Below are positions 7,765-16,224 of a stretch of 19,058 bases of DNA, piece after piece. This DNA is from Calditrichia bacterium (GTDB lineage Bacteria; Calditrichota; Calditrichia; RBG-13-44-9). The position numbers were made by a program, and so were the translations under genes. Each line of letters begins with the position of its first letter. Within the stretch, counting starts at the first letter, position 1. The notes beneath the pieces are model-generated. The model made no database searches. It had not been told where the DNA came from and saw only the letters and a list, made by a program, of their open reading frames with translations. The stretch spans positions 1-19,058 of the forward strand of contig JALXCH010000310.1 in the NCBI GenBank assembly GCA_026991005.1. Direction: 5' to 3'.

Positions 7765-9336
7765 TTACAGGATCGACTGCAGGACTTTCAGAACAGGTCG
7801 TACATGGTACCTGGCCCACGTTTTACGCCCATCGGGACTAAACTTAAACTGTTTATACACCCGATCGATCCAGTAAAATAACAGGGTGGGGAAAAGCGAA
7901 ACGGGATCGGTTCCAGTTAATTTAAAATATTGTAAATATGGCTTCTGAAATATTCCTCCCTCCATGTTGGGTTCCCTGAGCAGCCCGACAAAATTAAGTT
8001 TTTTTCGCTGGCGGAGTGCTCGGGCAATTAAACTAGCCACATCCACCAGCGTTAAATCATCCAGACTTCCCATATCCCAATCGATGATGCCCAAAAGCTC
8101 GCCATTTTCATCAAATAAACAATTACCTATTTTGTAATCGCCATGGCAAATGGAATGCATAAAGGTTTTACCGAGAAACTCATTTTTTAAATACTGCTCT
8201 ATGCGATTGATAAGATCCACATCTTCCTCTTCGCTTCGGATTTCCTTTAAACGAATTCCCACATACTTCTCAAAAGTGCTTTCATCCATAGAAAACCGCA
8301 ACCCAAAATGACGATGAATCCGACTGATGCGCTCCATGGCTTTTTGCACATAATCCACTGCTTCGTTATCCTGTAACCGGCTAAATCGTTTTTCCACGCT
8401 GAACGCATCGATTCCCACTTCTACAAAATACGGAAAATCACTTTCCGGTTGCTCATCCACGGGATTGGGTACATCGGTAAAACCATTTTCGTGCAGCAAG
8501 CGAATTAGGCGCTGATTGTTCTGAATGCGCTCCAGAGAGAGCACATGGAAAGGATAGCGAATAAAATAATTAACATTTTTGACTCGAATTCGTACCATAA
8601 GCACATTGGTTGTTGAGATGTAAATTTGTCGGATATAATTTCGAATATCCGTTTCATTTTCCCCACAACCAATTAGCTTACAAATAGCGTGCCTGATTAC
8701 ATCTGGCGCAGAAGAGTGGGTAAAAACAGAAGCGGTGTAATGAGGGAGGAGGAACAGCCCGCCGTGGCGGTCGAACCAGCGCTTCCAGGCAAAGCGGGAT
8801 TCCGAAACACCCGGAGTGGCAAATCCCGGTAACAGAAAAGTACGTGGTTTTTCCCGACGGGGGAAGACTACCAAGAACCAGCGCTGCTGCCACATTTCTC
8901 CGAACTGTAATTTTTTATTTATCAGCGGTTTAGCAGATTTCTTATTCCAGTAGCTCCAGATGTTTTTTAGGTTGGTAAAAAGGGATTTGCGTTCTTCCAG
9001 AATAACCAGCGTTCGGAGTTCGGGAAACAGATTTTGAATTTTTTGCCAGCGGGAAACATCGGGTGGGGTAACCATGTCCCAGATAATGGTGGAGACGTTT
9101 TTGTTGATTGCCCCCAATTGCTCCCAATCGCCATCCACACAGCTAACCCGGGAATTATGTTGTAAATTTTTTACACAGCCAGCAGGACAAAAAAAGGTAA
9201 GGTAAACGGGTGGTAAAAACGCACCTATCTGGCAACGTTCGGGTACGTCGGTAATCACCAGTACCGTCTCGCCCGCTCGCACATCCGTAAAATACACATA
9301 GGGGAGTAGAGAATACAGCTTATGCCAGGCACCCAT
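7765..9336 (-). CDS. APH-family kinase-like protein with unrecognised N-terminal region
   Basis: A 523-residue protein. The C-terminal half (about 240-523) has the aminoglycoside-phosphotransferase/choline-kinase fold. It shows SICHGDYKIGNCLFD (395-409), with catalytic Asp400 and metal ligand Asn405, then GIIDWDMGS (416-424), with the metal-binding Asp419. The family phosphorylates small hydroxyl compounds such as aminoglycosides, choline, sugars and homoserine. The N-terminal 1-235 has no motif I can name; strands such as ETVLVITDVPERC (23-35) and a later STIIWDM (82-88) resemble a degenerate Rossmann or methyltransferase fold, but this is uncertain. The start codon overlaps the stop of the upstream kinase-like gene (TAATG), so the two are co-translated. 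Context with a TMK-like partner suggests surface polysaccharide or modified-sugar chemistry rather than antibiotic resistance. Confidence 0.75.
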   Translation of the reverse strand: MGAWHKLYSLLPYVYFTDVRAGETVLVITDVPERCQIGAFLPPVYLTFFCPAGCVKNLQHNSRVSCVDGDWEQLGAINKNVSTIIWDMVTPPDVSRWQKIQNLFPELRTLVILEERKSLFTNLKNIWSYWNKKSAKPLINKKLQFGEMWQQRWFLVVFPRREKPRTFLLPGFATPGVSESRFAWKRWFDRHGGLFLLPHYTASVFTHSSAPDVIRHAICKLIGCGENETDIRNYIRQIYISTTNVLMVRIRVKNVNYFIRYPFHVLSLERIQNNQRLIRLLHENGFTDVPNPVDEQPESDFPYFVEVGIDAFSVEKRFSRLQDNEAVDYVQKAMERISRIHRHFGLRFSMDESTFEKYVGIRLKEIRSEEEDVDLINRIEQYLKNEFLGKTFMHSICHGDYKIGNCLFDENGELLGIIDWDMGSLDDLTLVDVASLIARALRQRKKLNFVGLLREPNMEGGIFQKPYLQYFKLTGTDPVSLFPTLLFYWIDRVYKQFKFSPDGRKTWARYHVRPVLKVLQSIL

Positions 9337-10676
9337 TAATTCATTCCCAGATATCGTTTCATGATTTCGTCCACAATTCCGGCGGCAACCTCTTCGGGCT
9401 TTTTATCGGTTTTCTGATATAAAACTGGGAGGTTTTTTAACGTCTTGCGATAATAACGCTGGAACAGTTCAATCTCCTGTTCCTGAAGCTGGGGTTTTCG
9501 CTCTACAATTTTTTCGGGATCGTTATGCAGAAAGACAATTAAATCCGGGGTTGGGAAAAATTTACAGATAAACCAGCGCCAGAATTTAAACTGCTTCATC
9601 AGGCGTTTTTTAAAGATGTAGCGTAAATCATAGACGTACCTGTCTTCCAGCACAATAAAATTTTTACGAACTTTTGGGCGCACTTCTTTTAGATATCGGA
9701 ACCAGAGTTCTGAATATACTGCTGAATAATAAATCCACCCTTTTACAATTCCAAAAATCCACTTTCTCAGAATATAAAATAAAGATTGGGTTTCTTCTCC
9801 TCGGAAACGATTAATAAAACGCTCTTTCCAATCTACCATGGAAGGGAAAAGATCAACTTTGTACACCCAGCGGAGCATCGGAGAACGAATCTGCCCCCAG
9901 GGTCCCATGTACACCAGCGTATGTTTGATTTTACCAGCCGCATCCAGTTGCTCCTGCACCGTTTTAATAGTGGTGCTTTTACCGGATCCATCCACACCCA
10001 CAAATGCCACATGGATTCCGTAATTGTCGCTAAACCAGCGCCGAAGATATCGACGGTAGAAGCGGTGGTACCGCGCTTTTAATGAATGGCGGGTGTACAG
10101 ATGAATAAGAGTTCTCGACACCTGCAAAGCCAGAATCCGATCTTTGTTGAACCGTTCCGGATTGGCCAGAAAATCATGGAAAATTTCCTGCACCCTGGGG
10201 TAAGGAAGCATGCGATCCAGATAGGCGTAATCCAGTTTCTGTTGCAAAAGTTCCTGAATACGGGGGAGATGCTTATCCTGAATATGCTTTTTACCAATTA
10301 AATTGTGGAAAAAGAGATGGAGCAACTCATCTTCGGGAGAAAGGTGGTAGAACCCATCCATTCCCTGAATCCGGCGCTCCAATATTTGGGCTGTCGGCAG
10401 ATATTCAATGCCATCCTGAATCATTTCGAAATGGACATCGAATACTTTAAAACAGCGATTAATCCAGGCCAGGTAAATCATTTTCGCAGGAATAGCCAGA
10501 TTTCGGGGAGAAAATCCGTATGAGGTCACTATCTCTTCGAATTTTTTCAATTCCCCGGGAGGAATTAAAATATCCAGCTCCGATAAATTTCGATCGTAAA
10601 TATTTCGATCTCTTAGAACCACATATGTTATTTTATTGATATTCAAAGAGAGCAGAATTTCGGAAAAAACCGACAT
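9336..10676 (-). CDS. Nucleotidyltransferase-like / thymidylate-kinase-like fusion protein
   Basis: A 446-residue two-domain protein. The N-terminal part (about 1-190) resembles putative nucleotidyltransferases of the NTP_transf_5 type: VVLRD (19-23), LSELDILI (31-38) and KVFDVHFEM (77-85). The C-terminal part (about 220-446) is a P-loop kinase of thymidylate-kinase type: Walker A GVDGSGKST (227-235), LEDRYVYD (343-350, the DR motif) and TPDLIVFLHNDPE (376-388). It is far longer than housekeeping Tmk (about 210 residues) and sits beside an APH-like gene, so it is unlikely to be the dTMP kinase of the cell. Similar fusions occur in polysaccharide loci, with unknown substrates. GGGAGG lies 4 nt before the ATG at 10676. 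The stop forms TAATG with the next gene. Confidence 0.8.
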   Translation of the reverse strand: MSVFSEILLSLNINKITYVVLRDRNIYDRNLSELDILIPPGELKKFEEIVTSYGFSPRNLAIPAKMIYLAWINRCFKVFDVHFEMIQDGIEYLPTAQILERRIQGMDGFYHLSPEDELLHLFFHNLIGKKHIQDKHLPRIQELLQQKLDYAYLDRMLPYPRVQEIFHDFLANPERFNKDRILALQVSRTLIHLYTRHSLKARYHRFYRRYLRRWFSDNYGIHVAFVGVDGSGKSTTIKTVQEQLDAAGKIKHTLVYMGPWGQIRSPMLRWVYKVDLFPSMVDWKERFINRFRGEETQSLFYILRKWIFGIVKGWIYYSAVYSELWFRYLKEVRPKVRKNFIVLEDRYVYDLRYIFKKRLMKQFKFWRWFICKFFPTPDLIVFLHNDPEKIVERKPQLQEQEIELFQRYYRKTLKNLPVLYQKTDKKPEEVAAGIVDEIMKRYLGMN

Positions 10677-10985
10677 TATCCTCCCGATATTGAATGAGAC
10701 CAGGTGAAAAGTAATGAGACAACCTTAAAAAATAACAGAGCACAAAACCCGGACAACGCTCCCACCACCAAACTCAGAATTTAACTTTCGGAATAAATCA
10801 CAAATCTTTAGAAAAAATTAACCCGGTTATGAAATAGCTCTTTACACAATCGCCCTTTTAATGCAAGGGACCAAATACTTTCGTAATTAAATGGAATCGG
10901 TACTTACATTCTTATGTGACTTCACCATAATTTTTTTCACAAAGTTTATTAAAGATTAATATTCAGAAGAATATAATCATCCACT
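10677..10985. other. Intergenic region upstream of the TMK-like gene
   Basis: A 309-nt AT-rich gap with no gene. It contains a directly repeated AATGAGAC (10693-10700 and 10713-10720, period 20 bp), a short palindrome TAACC-C-GGTTA (10819-10829) and a weak hairpin CCCTT...AAGGG (10853-10869). The promoter of the TMK-like gene must lie here, but no -35/-10 pair stands out on the minus strand. No strong terminator follows the large secreted-protein gene; only an AT-rich ATATTC-TTCT-GAATAT stem is seen just after its stop. Confidence 0.45.
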
Positions 10986-13900
10986 TTACCGCATCAAAAT
11001 CATTTTGCGAATGGCATGATATTTTTCGGAATCCAGTTTATAATAATACACCCCGGAGGAAACATTCTGCCCCCGGTCATCCTTCCCATCCCATTGCACC
11101 TGATGCACACCACCCGGATAATCTGCTTCGACCAGTCGCCGCACCTGTTGTCCCAGAGCATTGAATATGGTTACCGAAACATGGGCGCGTTCTGGCAAGC
11201 TAAATTGAATGGTGGTTACAGGATTAAAAGGATTGGGGAAGTTCTGCGCCAACCGGAACGATTGCGGCAATTGAGGTTGCGGTGCAATCGGGGTACTTCC
11301 ACCGGGCGGCGGTGGAGGTGTACTACCAAACTGACCGATAAAGCTTAAAGGTAGAATGGAAGCGGAATTTATAGTAATTCCATTGAAATCGGTTTTTTGT
11401 TTCAGAGTAAGTGTGCAATTTTGCAGCACTGCCAGCCAGTATCCTTCACCGGGTTGCAGATGGGTCGTTTCGTAATAGACGTTATTACTCACATCGTATC
11501 CGTAAGCAATTAATACCGAGCCATCGGGATTATCGTTGGGATTGGAAATATCCACCTGCTGGAATAACGAACCAATGATGTTCCAGCCCATGGTTGCGGA
11601 AATTTCCTCTCGCGAAAGCGGTGTACCCGTAATTTCCTGTGTGTGGGGATCGGCTACTGCAAACCAGTACCCTTTACCGGGCACAATTGTTGTAGTTCCC
11701 ACGTAACTCTGAGTAACAGGATCCCATTCATAAGCAATGAGTACGTTGGGAAAAAGGGTATTTAAACTGGAAGACTCAGGCTGCAGGGGTAGAGAAACCA
11801 TGTACCACCCACCCTGGGGAAAATCGAATGTATAAGTATAGCTTTCCCGGTACAGAATGGTTAGTTCCACATCCCCGCTAAAAGAAACCCGGCTGGTGCC
11901 TCGCATATCCACATCGCTATCCAACCCGGTTAACAGAAAAATTCCGTTCTCGGGAATCTGTGTAGAATCCCACTGCACGGTTACGGCACCTCCACCGGTA
12001 TTAAGAATTTTCAATGTCCAATCAATACTGTCACTATAAGGATTATCCCAGTGACGGGTATCTTTATACAAATAATTGGGGGAACTGCTAATGTAGAACG
12101 AAGCGTAAAAGCTGCTGCCCGGAGAAGTCAGGGAAGAATCCAGTAACGTATCGTAAACACTGGTCGCTTCTTCGTTTCCCGCAATAATTCGCTGCAAGGT
12201 TGTGGCGCCATGGGTAATGGTAAATGCCAGTTGCCAGGTATCCTGTTTCTGCACGTAAAAATTCTGGGATTGGGAATCCTGATAATTCGCTGAGTTCTGA
12301 TCGTACACCGTAACTTTAAGGGAATAGGTACCCGAGGAAAGAGAAGCAGGAATTTCCAGCGATTCTACAAAAGCATCATTATCGTTCCCGGTAATGGTGA
12401 GGTAGCGAGTGTTACTGTTTTGTACCAATCCCGTGGAATCCAGAATACTGGTGACTACTTTGATGTCCTGGGATGAGTTGTCGGTATCGATTTCTTCGGT
12501 AATGTGCATGGTGTCGCCCGTAAAATACCAGCTTCGATCTAGATTCACATAACGAATGGAGGCGGCAACGGTAGAACCGCCACTGGGAGAGCCGGTCTGA
12601 TTGCTTCCCTCCAGAGCATAATCGAATGTCAGCACAGAACCGTCATTGGGGTAGCAACAACGCTGGAAGAGGTAATTCTGCGGCCAGGAGACCTTGTCTC
12701 CGGTGGCATTATTAAAATAATCCACAATGGTGCCATTTTTTTTCAGCACAATTCCATCGGCTCCTCCGTCGAAGCGGAACCCGGATTTGGTGAAATCCGG
12801 TGCAAAACCATATTCTGCCTGAAACTCTGCCCCATCCCGGGCTAATACGGCAAATTCGTTGGGATCCAGGGTACCACTCAAACTTTTGGTAGAAGAGGGA
12901 GAGGTGTCCCCATCATCGTAATATTCCAGGGTATAATCGGACAAATCCACCGGAGAACTTCCCCGATTCTGTATTTCCACATAGGAAGCCAGCACATTGG
13001 AATGGCTGTGCACTTCGGTGATAATCATATCGTCCTGAGGAGTAAAATCCAGGGGAATGTATCGGTACCAGATTTGATTCTGGGTCACGTTCAAACCGGT
13101 AATCATTAATCCGCTGCTGGTACTGATGGGAAGATAGGTGGCACTAACATCATTAAAAGTATCCGTTCCGTTTTCAATCAAGGTCACCCAATCATCGCTC
13201 CGGACGTCCTGTAAACTGTCTTTATTTAGCACCGCGTATCCTATTTTATCGTTCACTGTGGCAAATACGTACAATTCATTCGTAGTTTCGTTCACAGTAA
13301 GGGCAGGACGCGTGGTGTTACCGGGTTCTGTGTCGTATAGATTCACTTTGGACCAGTTCCCGTTGCGGCTTCTTTTGAATAATGTAAAATGAGGAGTAGA
13401 GCTACCAATCGCACCCCATTTCATAATTCCGTACAGATTATTGTCCAGATCGCGTACCAGGCACACATGATTATCCGATTCAGGAGGTTCGGGTAATGGC
13501 TCTTCATCCCAATTGGATAGGTTGGTGGGAGAATCCCCATCCTTTAATTTCATAAAAATGACATCCCCATGAGAATCCTCCGAAACCATAACCCCCATGT
13601 AACCTGAACCATTGTATTCAAATCCGATGGCATCGGCTAAGCCATTGCTTTTGCTCAAATTACGAATTACAATTGAAGAATCCAACCAGGTTTCCCCTCC
13701 ATCCTGAGAATAGGTAATCCAAAGTGCACTGTCGTGCACAGAAAAAACAAATAAATCTCCATCCAGCGCCTGAGCCAGAACCGGTGGTTCGTTTTTAGTT
13801 CCGCTGGAAGCACCGGGGACGGAATGAGGAAATCCACTATCCAGACTCCAATTACTACCAGAATAGGAATATCGGTAAATTTTTTCACTTATGGGGAACA

Positions 13901-14204
13901 GGATGTAAAGCGTGTGGTTCAGAGCATCCAGTACCATATCCGGCGTCCGCTGGGAACTAAATTCATCAATAGTTTGCACCACACTCCAGGTGCTTCCATC
14001 GAATTTGTTGAGGCACCATTGGGATTGGGCAGTATTATAAAACGTACCCCACCAATACCCATCGAACCAGATAATTTTACTCTGATTATGGCGCAGAAAT
14101 GGACCTTTGGTATCGGGAATGGCGTTACCACTCTGTACCGAAGCAAAACTCAGCCCAACAAACCACAAAATACTCAACAAATAAAGAGATGCTTTCCGGC
14201 TCAC
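10986..14204 (-). CDS. Large secreted multidomain protein with lamin-tail domain and type IX sorting domain
   Basis: 1072 residues, starting at a GTG (14204) with AGGGA upstream. A signal peptide (MSRKASLYLLSILWFVGLSFA) is followed by a beta-propeller or sialidase-like region (about 40-385, with blades such as LFVFSVHDSALWITYSQDGG). Next comes a lamin-tail domain (391-515: DDMIITEVHSHSN, YVEIQNRG, DLSDYTLEYYDDGD, and GADGIVLKKNG), then an Ig-like region (about 548-652) and an unnamed beta-rich stretch (655-790). Two related repeats follow, 799-850 and 873-926, each with VLIAY-[EG]-[WY]-D and ending PG[KE]GYW[FL]AV. A proline-rich linker (963-980) leads to the type IX tail from 982 (NFPNPFNPVTTI). 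It is probably a cell-surface or released adhesin or scaffold. No enzyme active site is evident. Confidence 0.85.
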   Translation of the reverse strand: MSRKASLYLLSILWFVGLSFASVQSGNAIPDTKGPFLRHNQSKIIWFDGYWWGTFYNTAQSQWCLNKFDGSTWSVVQTIDEFSSQRTPDMVLDALNHTLYILFPISEKIYRYSYSGSNWSLDSGFPHSVPGASSGTKNEPPVLAQALDGDLFVFSVHDSALWITYSQDGGETWLDSSIVIRNLSKSNGLADAIGFEYNGSGYMGVMVSEDSHGDVIFMKLKDGDSPTNLSNWDEEPLPEPPESDNHVCLVRDLDNNLYGIMKWGAIGSSTPHFTLFKRSRNGNWSKVNLYDTEPGNTTRPALTVNETTNELYVFATVNDKIGYAVLNKDSLQDVRSDDWVTLIENGTDTFNDVSATYLPISTSSGLMITGLNVTQNQIWYRYIPLDFTPQDDMIITEVHSHSNVLASYVEIQNRGSSPVDLSDYTLEYYDDGDTSPSSTKSLSGTLDPNEFAVLARDGAEFQAEYGFAPDFTKSGFRFDGGADGIVLKKNGTIVDYFNNATGDKVSWPQNYLFQRCCYPNDGSVLTFDYALEGSNQTGSPSGGSTVAASIRYVNLDRSWYFTGDTMHITEEIDTDNSSQDIKVVTSILDSTGLVQNSNTRYLTITGNDNDAFVESLEIPASLSSGTYSLKVTVYDQNSANYQDSQSQNFYVQKQDTWQLAFTITHGATTLQRIIAGNEEATSVYDTLLDSSLTSPGSSFYASFYISSSPNYLYKDTRHWDNPYSDSIDWTLKILNTGGGAVTVQWDSTQIPENGIFLLTGLDSDVDMRGTSRVSFSGDVELTILYRESYTYTFDFPQGGWYMVSLPLQPESSSLNTLFPNVLIAYEWDPVTQSYVGTTTIVPGKGYWFAVADPHTQEITGTPLSREEISATMGWNIIGSLFQQVDISNPNDNPDGSVLIAYGYDVSNNVYYETTHLQPGEGYWLAVLQNCTLTLKQKTDFNGITINSASILPLSFIGQFGSTPPPPPGGSTPIAPQPQLPQSFRLAQNFPNPFNPVTTIQFSLPERAHVSVTIFNALGQQVRRLVEADYPGGVHQVQWDGKDDRGQNVSSGVYYYKLDSEKYHAIRKMILMR

Positions 14205-14255
14205 AGCACTATCCCTGAATTATTCCGGTAATTTTCTGATACATTTGTTGTATAT

Positions 14256-14279
14256 GGAGACTTCCCGCAGGAAGTTCCC
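14256..14279 (-). other. Leader hairpin of the large secreted-protein gene
   Basis: GGAGACTTCC and GGAAGTTCCC around a 4-nt CGCA loop form a stem with 8 of 10 paired positions. It lies 52-75 nt before the GTG start, within the predicted 5' untranslated leader. It could be an mRNA stabilising structure or a regulatory element. It has no T-run and is not a terminator. Confidence 0.45.
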
Positions 14280-14299
14280 AAGAATGTAAATCAGGTAAG

Positions 14300-14327
14300 A
14301 TTTTATATTTTCGAGACGAATTTACAA
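14300..14327 (-). promoter_or_regulatory. Candidate promoter of the large secreted-protein gene
   Basis: On the minus strand, TTGTAA (14322-14327; four of six) and TAAAAT (14300-14305; five of six) are separated by 16 nt in an AT-rich stretch. Transcription would begin near 14293, giving a leader of about 90 nt that contains the hairpin at 14256-14279. Confidence 0.4.
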
Positions 14328-14367
14328 AACAAATTTGAAATGAAAATTATAATAATTGCAGGATGTT

Positions 14368-14384
14368 ATTTGTATGGAACAAAT
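14368..14384. promoter_or_regulatory. Inverted repeat ATTTGT-N5-ACAAAT
   Basis: A perfect 6-bp-arm inverted repeat (ATTTGT-ATGGA-ACAAAT) lies about 41 bp upstream of the candidate -35 of the large secreted-protein gene. Its position and size fit a dimeric regulator site. No regulator can be named. Confidence 0.35.
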
Positions 14385-14509
14385 CACAAAATAAAAATCA
14401 TAAAAAAAATAAACTGACTATTCCCTTTTCCGCTTTACACAGATTTAAAAAATAGGTTAATAATAAAAACATTTCTCATCCCCCTACTACCACCTCCAAC
14501 CCCAAAACA

Positions 14510-14557
14510 ACCCTGACTTTATTAAAAATTTTCAGGGGAATTACCCTGACTTTATTA
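14510..14557. repeat. 15-bp direct repeat with an inverted copy between
   Basis: ACCCTGACTTTATTA occurs exactly at 14510-14524 and 14543-14557, 33 bp apart. Between them TCAGGG (14532-14537) can pair with the CCCTGA of either copy. On the minus strand TCAGGG-TAATTC-CCCTGA is followed by a short T-rich stretch, so the right-hand pairing could serve as a second weak terminator after the cit operon. The surroundings (14385-14576) contain no gene. Confidence 0.5.
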
Positions 14558-14576
14558 CAACCTATCTCCATCTTAA

Positions 14577-14610
14577 AAAATAGCTACCGAATCCCATCGG
14601 TAGCTATTTT
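14577..14610 (-). terminator. Rho-independent terminator after citF
   Basis: A perfect 14-bp stem (AAAATAGCTACCGA paired with TCGGTAGCTATTTT) with the 6-nt loop ATCCCA. On the minus strand the arm ends in a run of six T (14580-14575). It lies 52-85 nt beyond the citF stop and clearly ends the cit operon. The A-rich other flank makes it potentially bidirectional, but nothing is transcribed towards it from the left. Confidence 0.92.
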
Positions 14611-14661
14611 CCACTTCTCTTTAAAAAAAATTTAGCCGCATCAATTCATTTGCCAGAGGAA

Positions 14662-16224
14662 TTAATCCAGTACCTGCCGTACCACATCGATTACCGTTCC
14701 ATCTACCCATTTGATGGCAGCCACCACTTTATCCCCTAACTTCGGTTTCTGCGGTTTCCCCCCGCAAATTCGTTCGGCTTCGGCTTTCAGTTCTTCAATG
14801 CTGCGAATCGGTAGAGAGGAACCGGACAACTTTTCGATTAAATCTTTCCGCCGGGGATTGATGGCAATTCCCCGCTCGGTCACAATCACATCAATCAATT
14901 CACCCGGACCCACCAGGGTGGTTACTTCATCCACAATCACCGGAATGCGATCCCGGAAGAGAGGAATGGGTAAAATCACCGTTTTACTGTACAGGCAATT
15001 CTGCCAGCCACCAATACCGTGCAATAATCGTCCGTCACTATGAGTCACCACGTTTGCATTAAAATTCACATCCACTTCGGTCGCACCCAGTACCACCACA
15101 TCCACCATCGAGGCAAAATTTCCCTTTCCGTGGAAGTTGTAACTGGTAAAGGGATTGGTATTTTGATGGTTGGGATTTTCCCGCATGGAACGAACCCCTT
15201 CCAGGTCGAAGGTCTGGCCATCCAGGATGTAATCGGTAAGTCCTTCTTCCAGCATTTCCACCAGATATTTGGTGGAGCCGCCGCGCACAAACCGCGCTTT
15301 AATGCCATGCTTCTTCATTAAGTCCCGCACATACACGGCAAACGCCAGAGAAGTTCCCCCGGCACCAGCCTGGAAGGAAAACCCATCCTTCATAATCCCG
15401 GCTTCCAGTATAAATTGTGCCGCCATCTCGGCAATTTTTAACCGATCCGGACTCCGGGTCAGTACCGTGGTTCCGGAAACAATTTTAGCGGGATCACCAA
15501 TCGAATCCACTTCCACCACGTAATCCACATAATTACCGTGAATTTGCCAGGGAACTACCGGGAAGGGTTCCAGATTGTCCGTTACCACAATCACCTTGTC
15601 GGCGTACATGGCGTCGGCTTCGGCAAATCCCAGCAACCCACAGGCAGCTTTGCCGCGCACCGCATTGGCATTTCCAAAGGGGTCTGCCGTCGGCGCCGCA
15701 ATTACCGCAATGTCGATATGCACTTCCCCATCCTGAATGGCCTGCCAGCGGCCCCCGTGGGAGCGCAAAATTCCCGTACCCCGCATTTTTCCCCGGGAAC
15801 AGTAATCCCCCAGCGGCCCATTCATGCTCCCTTCGATGTGGTGAATCACACCGCTCTCCAGGTACTGAATCAGGTGAGCGTGGATGGGAAAGGAAGCGCT
15901 GGGAAACCAGCGGATGTTCTTCACGCCCAACTCCGCTACCGCATCGAACACCATATTGGCAACATAATCCCCATTGCGCAAATGGTGATGGGTAGAGATG
16001 GTCATTCCATCCCGAAGTCCCGCCTTCTTCAGTGCTTCTTTGATGCTGGCGACCCGCTTATCGCCATCCCAGGGATAATCGATGCAGGTGGGAATGGGCG
16101 GTGCCGCTTTACGCCCCGTAGGACGATGTTTATTCACCCCTTTATAAGGCACATGCCGTTCGCCATTGATGATTTGCGGAACCACGCGTCCGGCCGCATT
16201 TTCTACAAATTCTCCGTTACTCAT
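14662..16224 (-). CDS. citF: Citrate lyase alpha subunit (citrate:acyl-ACP transferase), CitF
   Basis: A 520-residue cytoplasmic subunit that exchanges the acetyl group on the acyl carrier for citrate, giving citryl-carrier for the beta subunit to cleave. Length and sequence fit CitF (E. coli about 510). Conserved segments are MTISTHHHLRNGDYV (74-88), WFPSASFPIHAHLI (106-119), the glycine-rich FSFQAGAGGTSLA (282-294), RGGSTKYLVEMLEEGL (314-329) and VDVNFNANVVTHSDG (384-398), then a C-terminal TERGIAINPRR block. The ATG at 16224 has GGAGGCAGG upstream and overlaps the citDE stop by 8 nt (ATGAGTAA). The activating enzymes CitC, CitX and CitG are not in the window. A related citramalate lyase cannot be fully excluded. 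Confidence 0.93.
   Translation of the reverse strand: MSNGEFVENAAGRVVPQIINGERHVPYKGVNKHRPTGRKAAPPIPTCIDYPWDGDKRVASIKEALKKAGLRDGMTISTHHHLRNGDYVANMVFDAVAELGVKNIRWFPSASFPIHAHLIQYLESGVIHHIEGSMNGPLGDYCSRGKMRGTGILRSHGGRWQAIQDGEVHIDIAVIAAPTADPFGNANAVRGKAACGLLGFAEADAMYADKVIVVTDNLEPFPVVPWQIHGNYVDYVVEVDSIGDPAKIVSGTTVLTRSPDRLKIAEMAAQFILEAGIMKDGFSFQAGAGGTSLAFAVYVRDLMKKHGIKARFVRGGSTKYLVEMLEEGLTDYILDGQTFDLEGVRSMRENPNHQNTNPFTSYNFHGKGNFASMVDVVVLGATEVDVNFNANVVTHSDGRLLHGIGGWQNCLYSKTVILPIPLFRDRIPVIVDEVTTLVGPGELIDVIVTERGIAINPRRKDLIEKLSGSSLPIRSIEELKAEAERICGGKPQKPKLGDKVVAAIKWVDGTVIDVVRQVLD

Noticed and set aside
7765..9336. Reading the APH-like gene as an antibiotic-resistance gene
   Set aside because: Only the general phosphotransferase motifs are present; the long extra N-terminus and the coupled TMK-like partner point to other chemistry.
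9336..10676. Calling the P-loop gene the housekeeping dTMP kinase tmk
   Set aside because: It is twice the normal length, fused to a nucleotidyltransferase-like domain, and in an accessory context.
10915..10941. TGTGA...TCACA, resembling a CRP/FNR-type site
   Set aside because: The half-sites are 17 nt apart instead of about 6, so it does not fit that class of operator.
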